Below, piece by piece: positions 61,301 through 64,000 of a stretch of DNA of 64,000 nucleotides (within the stretch, counting starts at the first letter, position 1; every line of letters starts with the position of its first letter). The stretch is taken from positions 41,254,173-41,318,172 of the forward strand of contig OX031070.1 in NCBI GenBank assembly GCA_943736015.1. Direction: 5' to 3'. The notes beneath the pieces are model-generated. The model was given only the letters and a program-made list of their open reading frames with translations, did no database searches and was not told where the DNA came from. A program made the translations under genes and the position numbers. Source of the DNA: Tridacna crocea. Its lineage: Eukaryota > Mollusca > Bivalvia > Cardiida > Cardiidae.

Positions 61301-62471
61301 ACAGGGTAAAAAACATTGTGGGAAAAGGAGAAAATGCTGGTTACCAGCATTTTCTTCTTTTCCCACAATGTTTTCAAAAGGCTTCTTTTCAAGAAGCGTC
61401 AAAAGTCGGCATTGTGTGGTAAAGGGTTAAACTTATTACGTAACTCTATACCTGCGGAAGTAAATTACAGCTAACAACTCTGAAAATGTCCTTGTAAACC
61501 TTAGGTTGATATGAATTGAAAACTTTACCAGACAATAAAGTTTGAACTTGTCAAATTTGAAAACTATTGCAGATGACATTTTAAATTTGGCAAAATTGAT
61601 CAAAATTTGCGTTTAAAACAAACTGAAAATAAGCAAAACATCTTTCGGAGAAAGAAGAAAATGCTGGTTTCTAGCATTTTATCCTTTTCCCAGACTATTT
61701 TAAAATGGTCTGTTTCTCAGGTTCATTATAACTTAGGATTGAGTGGTAAAGGATTAACTCTTTACCACACAATCCCGACTTTTAACGACCCTGAGAAAGA
61801 AGCCTTTTGAAAACATTGCGGGAAAAGGAGAAAATGCTGGTAACCAGCATTTTCTCCTTTTCTCACAATGTTTCTACTTTATCAAAGACAAATTACATCA
61901 TTTGAGCTGTGTTTAAAGTCGTCTGCAAATGCCTTCAATTTGGACATGTCTATTATTTGCTTATGTGGTAAAGGGTTAGATATGTCATGGTCAGGTATAT
62001 CTTTATAATCATTCAGGCCTTTGAAAATACTGTTGGATAAGAAAAGAAAAGGCCGATGTCCATCGTTTTCTTCCTTTCCTGCAGTATATTTGACTCTGAG
62101 ACAGATATGCTCATAATTATGACACACCTTTAGTCTGCATAATTGTGCTTTCAGTATGGAAGAGTGTAAAATTTTACGTCCTGTAAAGAGTTCATTATCA
62201 TTGTAAACATTTTTTCCGATGAAAGCCACTGGACCAGAGTTTAAATGAAACTTCACATAAGTGATTGTAAGGTTGTTCTTCAAATGTTCATCTCTGTTTC
62301 ATGGATAGGTCACAGAATCTAAAAATAGATTTGAAGACTGAAAATTTTCTATGGTCCGAGCACCAAGGTCTTTACTGAAGGGTATATTTTGATTTCTGTT
62401 TTCAGGCAATAAAAGCTGACAAAAGTGATGAATGGTTCGCTAAGAGAGGGAAGACAAAATCAAGTGCTTAG
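49284..62471 (+). CDS. GLOD4: Glyoxalase domain-containing protein 4 (GLOD4 homologue)
   Basis: Ten exons give 295 residues, close to the 298 of the human protein: 49284-49373, 51147-51196, 52379-52499, 53991-54132, 56852-56902, 57389-57468, 58858-58944, 59930-60043, 61106-61192 and 62406-62471. All introns are GT-AG and the phases agree throughout. GLOD4 belongs to the vicinal-oxygen-chelate (glyoxalase/bleomycin resistance) superfamily, with two VOC modules; its reaction is unsettled. Module 1 (about residues 4-130) has [38 protein letters not shown] and LTYNYG...YKLGNDF. Module 2 (about 137-255) has [50 protein letters not shown] and [19 protein letters not shown]. The protein ends [13 protein letters not shown]. 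The start is the Met of [11 protein letters not shown]. Introns 3 to 9 are largely built of palindromic elements. Confidence 0.97.
49427..49655 (-). mobile_element. Family-A element
   Basis: TTAA at both ends, in GLOD4 intron 1, 54 nt after the donor. Confidence 0.93.
49962..50135 (+). mobile_element. tRNA-like SINE head
   Basis: A box-like GTAGCTCATTTGTTGGAG and B box GGGGTTCAAATCCC. It leads into a tandem-repeat body. Confidence 0.65.
50140..50640. repeat. Tandem repeat of about 170 bp, three diverged units, in GLOD4 intron 1
   Basis: Units share AGGTCACTGGAACAAA, TTAGAAAAACCTT, GAGGCCACAT and TGATATCT. It follows a SINE head, so it may be the body of the same element. Confidence 0.7.
50748..50812. 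repeat. Hairpin of the GATCAGACTGCAC family, in GLOD4 intron 1
   Basis: CAGACAGTGCGGATGAAGAT is paired with GATCTTTGATGTACAATG. Confidence 0.78.
50969..51034. repeat. 66-bp hairpin in GLOD4 intron 1
   Basis: GTTTTACTTAAAAACCTCGT and AACTACAGCTTGT are mirrored with about two mismatches and no loop. Confidence 0.9.
51147..51196 (+). CDS. GLOD4: GLOD4 exon 2
   Basis: 50 nt encoding [16 protein letters not shown]. Acceptor TTTTTCAG, donor GG|GTAATG. Confidence 0.93.
51330..51512 (-). mobile_element. Family-A element, degenerate
   Basis: Core ATACTGCTCATCAGTATT, right end GATTGTTTGGTAAAAGG. In GLOD4 intron 2. Confidence 0.65.
52190..52350 (-). mobile_element. Family-A element, left arm missing
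   Basis: The core and right end are intact. The terminal TTAA lies 28 nt before GLOD4 exon 3. Confidence 0.83.
52379..52499 (+). CDS. GLOD4: GLOD4 exon 3
   Basis: 121 nt encoding [20 protein letters not shown] onward to GNDFM. Acceptor TATTTCAG, donor ATG|GTTAGT. Confidence 0.95.
52527..52610 (+). mobile_element. Family-A left-arm fragment
   Basis: CCACACAATCCCGACTTTT to TTGAAGGAAAAGG, starting 28 nt after GLOD4 exon 3. Confidence 0.78.
52679..52907 (+). mobile_element. Family-A element
   Basis: TTAA at both ends. The core has one mismatch (ACCATCATT). Confidence 0.93.
52990..53130. mobile_element. Fragment of the inverted-repeat element body
   Basis: Shares TACCTTGTGCCAAGCAAGTC and AATTGACTGAGTC with the 40908 copy. 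Confidence 0.5.
53310..53372. repeat. Diverged relative of the 4461 hairpin
   Basis: AAGTGTCAACCCTGATCAGC is followed by AGGTTTGACACTT. Flanks (GAATATCATAAAAG; TGTGTGACAGGTCACAAA) match those of the 4461 copy. Confidence 0.7.
53474..53701 (+). mobile_element. Family-A element
   Basis: TTAA at both ends. The right arm has a distinctive CTATCATAGACAGAAATTA stretch shared with 57507-57675. Confidence 0.93.
53743..53971 (+). mobile_element. Family-A element abutting GLOD4 exon 4
   Basis: TTAA at both ends with a perfect core. The right TTAA is 20 nt upstream of the exon. Confidence 0.94.
53991..54132 (+). CDS. GLOD4: GLOD4 exon 4
   Basis: 142 nt encoding [15 protein letters not shown] through [15 protein letters not shown]. 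Donor GGAG|GTAAGA. Its last 60 bases and donor recur in tandem at 54.5 and 55.3-55.6 kb. Confidence 0.93.
54206..54436 (-). mobile_element. Family-A element
   Basis: The core GCTGGTTTCCAGC has a central mismatch. Right TTAA kept. Confidence 0.9.
54461..54530 (+). pseudogene. Partial copy of GLOD4 exon 4 with donor
   Basis: The sequence resumes after CTTCTTCAG and encodes [14 protein letters not shown] before GGAG|GTAAGA. It is the first displaced copy of the exon-4 3' end. Confidence 0.8.
54841..55068 (-). mobile_element. Family-B palindromic element, ends decayed
   Basis: In GLOD4 intron 4, with core GCTCGTGACGAGC. The terminal bases read TAGCCC and GGGATAA in place of TTAA. Confidence 0.85.
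55278..55590 (+). repeat. Tandem array of four partial GLOD4 exon-4 copies
   Basis: Four units of about 80 bp. Each encodes a version of [18 protein letters not shown], and the first three keep the GGAG|GTAAGAG donor. The fourth has lost the donor and gained a stop. A fifth, decayed copy may lie at 55665-55735. No acceptor precedes the units. Confidence 0.85.
55728..55956 (-). mobile_element. Family-A element
   Basis: TTAA at both ends. Arms CACTGTGGG / CCTACAGTG. It abuts the decayed exon-4 copy. Confidence 0.93.
56113..56341 (+). mobile_element. Family-A element
   Basis: TTAA at both ends with a perfect inner core. Confidence 0.93.
56416..56644 (-). mobile_element. Family-B palindromic TTAA element
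   Basis: Complete copy in GLOD4 intron 4, with core GCTCGTGACGAGC. It shares its right TTAA with a family-A fragment. Confidence 0.9.
56641..56780 (-). mobile_element. Family-A element, shortened
   Basis: Shares TTAA with a family-B copy. Core intact, left arm mostly absent. Confidence 0.75.
56852..56902 (+). CDS. GLOD4: GLOD4 exon 5
   Basis: 51 nt encoding [17 protein letters not shown]. Acceptor GTTTTCAG, donor TTAG|GTATAC. Confidence 0.92.
57389..57468 (+). CDS. GLOD4: GLOD4 exon 6
   Basis: 80 nt encoding [20 protein letters not shown] and LGYSKDQ. Acceptor CCTGTCAG after a T tract, donor CAG|GTTTGT. Confidence 0.93.
57507..57675 (+). mobile_element. Family-A element, ends missing
   Basis: Nearly identical over 150 bp to the copy at 53474. 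It starts 39 nt after GLOD4 exon 6. Confidence 0.85.
57718..57980 (-). mobile_element. Family-A element with an internal duplication
   Basis: Longer than usual: a stretch near GAAATTTGC...GATAGAAAACA is present twice before the core. Confidence 0.87.
57977..58206 (+). mobile_element. Family-B palindromic TTAA element
   Basis: In GLOD4 intron 6, sharing one TTAA with a family-A element on each side. The core GCTCATCACAAGC is imperfect. Confidence 0.9.
58203..58455. mobile_element. Symmetric family-A chimera
   Basis: Both arms come from the same end of the element: AAATTTTAGACTGGTCCAAA at the left and TCTGCAAATGCTTTCAATTT at the right are mutual complements of one arm. Confidence 0.78.
58858..58944 (+). 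CDS. GLOD4: GLOD4 exon 7
   Basis: 29 codons with the strongly conserved [13 protein letters not shown]. Donor GAA|GTAAGT, directly followed by a family-A element. Confidence 0.95.
58951..59180 (+). mobile_element. Family-A element directly after the GLOD4 exon-7 donor
   Basis: The left TTAA starts at intron position 7. Core ATGTTGGTAACCATCATT. Confidence 0.9.
59661..59882 (+). mobile_element. Family-A element
   Basis: Part of the left palindrome arm is lost. The core is ATGCTGCTTACCAGC. The end lies about 48 nt before GLOD4 exon 8. Confidence 0.88.
59930..60043 (+). CDS. GLOD4: GLOD4 exon 8
   Basis: 38 codons with [19 protein letters not shown]. Acceptor TGTAACAG, donor CCG|GTATGT. Confidence 0.95.
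60053..60130 (+). mobile_element. Family-A element, truncated
   Basis: TTAA at intron position 10 after GLOD4 exon 8. The copy stops inside the palindrome, just before the 129-bp hairpin. Confidence 0.82.
60168..60296. repeat. 129-bp near-perfect palindrome
   Basis: GCAACACACGAAAAGGGACA and the following GTAAAGTGTCGTCTCGGATC are mirrored around CAGCCTGCGCGGACTGCGCA. It lies in GLOD4 intron 8. Almost no arm divergence. Confidence 0.93.
60789..60943 (+). mobile_element. Family-B element lacking its palindrome
   Basis: In GLOD4 intron 8. The left terminus shows three CCCTTTA units. The whole core is deleted between CACAGAAAAC and AAGCAATGCG. Confidence 0.85.
60940..61070 (-). mobile_element. 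Family-A element, left arm missing
   Basis: Core ATGCTAGCTACCAGC. The right TTAA is 36 nt before GLOD4 exon 9. Confidence 0.83.
61106..61192 (+). CDS. GLOD4: GLOD4 exon 9
   Basis: 29 codons with [16 protein letters not shown]. Acceptor TATTGCAG, donor GAG|GTAATA. Confidence 0.95.
61201..61430 (-). mobile_element. Family-A element
   Basis: Begins about 9 nt into GLOD4 intron 9. Right TTAA kept, core perfect. Confidence 0.9.
61520..61757 (-). mobile_element. Family-A element, degenerate
   Basis: Core ATGCTGGTTTCTAGCATT. It shares the right TTAA with the next copy. Confidence 0.8.
61754..61980 (+). mobile_element. Family-A element
   Basis: Left TTAA shared with its neighbour, core perfect, right end GGGTTAGA. 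Confidence 0.92.
62015..62200 (+). mobile_element. Family-A element, degenerate
   Basis: TTTGAAAATACTGTTGGAT, core GATGTCCATCG, then CCTTTCCTGCAGTATA. Confidence 0.6.
62406..62471 (+). CDS. GLOD4: GLOD4 exon 10 with stop
   Basis: 21 codons plus [23 protein letters not shown]. Acceptor GTTTTCAG. No clear AATAAA lies close downstream; the nearest is inside the element at 62846-63078. Confidence 0.93.
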   Translation, partial: AIKADKSDEWFAKRGKTKSSA

Positions 62472-62644
62472 ATTTTTTTGTTGTTATTTCTCTTTATGTA
62501 CAGCGTGCAATTACTTTTTCTGTGCTTAGCCATATAGTTTAACAGCAATGGTGATTGAAATTTCTTACTCCAAATAATCAGAACTACTAAACTATAACTT
62601 AGCTGAGCAGCTTAAATGGAGATGGACAGTTCAAGCCTTGGAGT

Positions 62645-62849
62645 TTAACCATTTACCATATAATCCAGTATTGAATGACCGGGAAGCACAACACTTTCGA
62701 AAACATTGTGGGGAAAATGAGAAAATACTGGCACCCAGCATTTTCTAATTTCACCACGATGTTTTCAAGCATTTTAGTGACAAATCCCTTGATTTGAGTG
62801 TCATTTGATATATCATGTGCAAATGCTTTTAATTTAGACAACTCTTAAC
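62645..62849 (+). mobile_element. Family-A element
   Basis: TTAA at both ends. Core ATACTGGCACCCAGCATT. Confidence 0.85.
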
Positions 62850-63078
62850 TCATTACCACACAATCCCTACTTTTGACTACCCCGAGAAAGAAGCCTTTGG
62901 AAAACATTGTGGGAAAAGAAGAAAATGCTGGTAACCAGCATTTTCTCCTTTTCCCACAATGTTTTCTACCCTTCACAAAATAAATTTCAGATTTTTTCAG
63001 TCACTTTTTTTTTTTTGTCATCTGCGAATGCTTCCGATTCGGACAAGCCTAAAATTTTGTTGTTTGGTAATGAGTTAA
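62846..63078 (+). mobile_element. Family-A element
   Basis: Shares TTAA with the previous copy in the same orientation. Core perfect. Its AATAAA could serve the GLOD4 mRNA. Confidence 0.92.
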
Positions 63079-63116
63079 TTGTTGTCTGATGAAGACTGTA
63101 ACACCAGTACCTGGAT

Positions 63117-63287
63117 TATACTTTACCACATAATCCTGACTTTCAACCACCCTCAGAAAAAAGCTTTTTGAAAACATTGAAGGAAAAGGAGAAAATGCCA
63201 GCAATTTTTGAGCCATACTTGAATTGTCGTCTTAAAATGCTTTCGATTTGGACTGGTCCAAAATTTTGTTGTTTGGTAAAGACTTAA
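63117..63287 (+). mobile_element. Family-A element lacking half the palindrome
   Basis: The left arm stops at GAGAAAATGCCAGC and jumps straight to the right flank. Confidence 0.82.
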
Positions 63288-63339
63288 GTGATTCAACTAT
63301 GGGCACTTTGAAAATAAGCTAGATATAGTTTATGCGAAG

Positions 63340-63508
63340 AGAAAGGGTTCACAGAAAACAGAGAAAGTGCTGATAAGCAGTATTTTCTCCTTTTACCTTC
63401 ATGTTTTCTGTCCCATCGAAGCTAAATCCTTAGTTTTGAGCAACTAAAAATTTGTTTTCTTCAAATGCTTTCAAATTTGGGAAAATCTGAAATTCACTTG
63501 TCTGTTAA
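63340..63508 (+). mobile_element. Family-A element, degenerate
   Basis: Core GTGCTGATAAGCAGTATT, ending at the TTAA of the chimeric copy. Confidence 0.7.
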
Positions 63509-63734
63509 TCCTTTACTCCATAGATACTCATTTTAACGTATCAACAACAGACAGCTTTTGAAAACATTGTGGGAAAAGGAGAAATTGCTCATGATGAGCA
63601 ATTTCTCCTTTTCCCACAATGTTTTCCACTCAGTCAGATATTTATATCCACATTTGTCCATATTTTTGACATCATATCTTTATTTGCTGCTGAAATGGAA
63701 GAGCCTCAAATTGGCATATCAGGTAAAGGGCTAA
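63504..63734 (-). mobile_element. Chimeric family-B/family-A element
   Basis: The left terminus is B-type (CTCCATAGATACTCATTT). The arms are A-type (GTGGGAAAAGGAG). The core GCTCATGATGAGC is a paired variant of the B core. Confidence 0.8.
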
Positions 63735-63904
63735 AGACTTAAAAAATTGCAGAGATCTATTTCTGTTGGTGGGATAAAACATAAAAGTTGAAGATCTGTT
63801 GATGAGGTCTAAAGAAAGATAAAATCGTGTAGACAGTACCCTTATTCTTCCTTTATTTCCACACATTGTAGGCCTTATTGTTAGAGTTTGAATCAGAAAG
63901 GCTG

Positions 63905-64000
63905 AGCCAAAGTACATGTAGTTCAGTGGATAGCGTACAGGACTTGAGAAAAGGAGGTCGCTGGTTCGTTCCTGACTCGACCAATTTCTTTCCGAGGATT
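63905..64000 (+). mobile_element. tRNA-derived SINE head, cut by window end
   Basis: A box TAGTTCAGTGGATAGCG and B box GCTGGTTCGTTCC. Confidence 0.7.

Noticed and set aside
229..63917. Recurrent small ORFs such as [14 protein letters not shown] and [18 protein letters not shown] on both strands
   Set aside because: They are translations of the two arms of the palindromic elements, appear in all frames and orientations, and end at element borders. No coding role is supported.

Overview
This window is nuclear DNA from an invertebrate animal, most likely a bivalve mollusc. It is AT-rich. Its genes are split by GT-AG introns, it carries tRNA-derived SINEs with A and B boxes and a 5'-truncated non-LTR retrotransposon, and it is saturated with short palindromic repeats. 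The bivalve assignment rests on the look of the repeats (tRNA-SINEs with a gcgttaaac 3' end, hairpins with a CCTGCGCAG-type core) and is an inference.

Four protein-coding genes can be read exon by exon. On the minus strand at the left, an unrecognised lysine-rich protein (five exons, 498-8565) runs off the window. About 600 bp upstream of it, also on the minus strand, lies a complete SPRING1 (C12orf49) homologue (five exons, 9157-15775, 203 aa). On the plus strand, a Tctex-type dynein light chain of the DYNLT5/TCTEX1D1 kind has one exon at 32364-32462 and a second at 44417-44956, separated by a 12-kb intron. A complete GLOD4 homologue follows (ten exons, 49284-62471, 295 aa). There is also a possible intronless secreted-protein ORF at 19823-20248 and the 3' end of a LINE at 23369-24517. 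These are unrelated housekeeping-type genes, and nothing suggests they act together.

The dominant feature is a family of about 229-bp non-autonomous elements (family A, with a sister family B). Both are bounded by TTAA, begin CCC(T/A)TTACC, and are built around a nearly perfect central palindrome of about 60 bp. I count roughly 45 complete or near-complete copies and about 30 fragments. A filled site and a related empty site inside the window show that TTAA is the duplicated target, as for piggyBac-type transposons. The palindrome arms change in a paired way between copies. Element ends also lie unusually often at branch-point distance upstream of exons or within 15 nt of a 5' splice site.

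Layout: 1-8.6 kb, unknown gene with a 166-bp tandem array (1.4-2.8 kb) in its last visible intron or beyond; 9.1-15.8 kb, SPRING1 with an 821-bp foldback in intron 1; 16-32 kb, intergenic repeats, microsatellites, SINEs, the LINE and an 8-bp-TSD element; 32.3-45 kb, dynein light chain with tetranucleotide arrays and a second 8-bp-TSD element in its intron; 45-49 kb, intergenic; 49.3-62.5 kb, GLOD4, whose introns consist largely of the palindromic elements and which contains a tandem array of partial exon-4 copies; 62.5-64 kb, more elements and a SINE cut by the window end.
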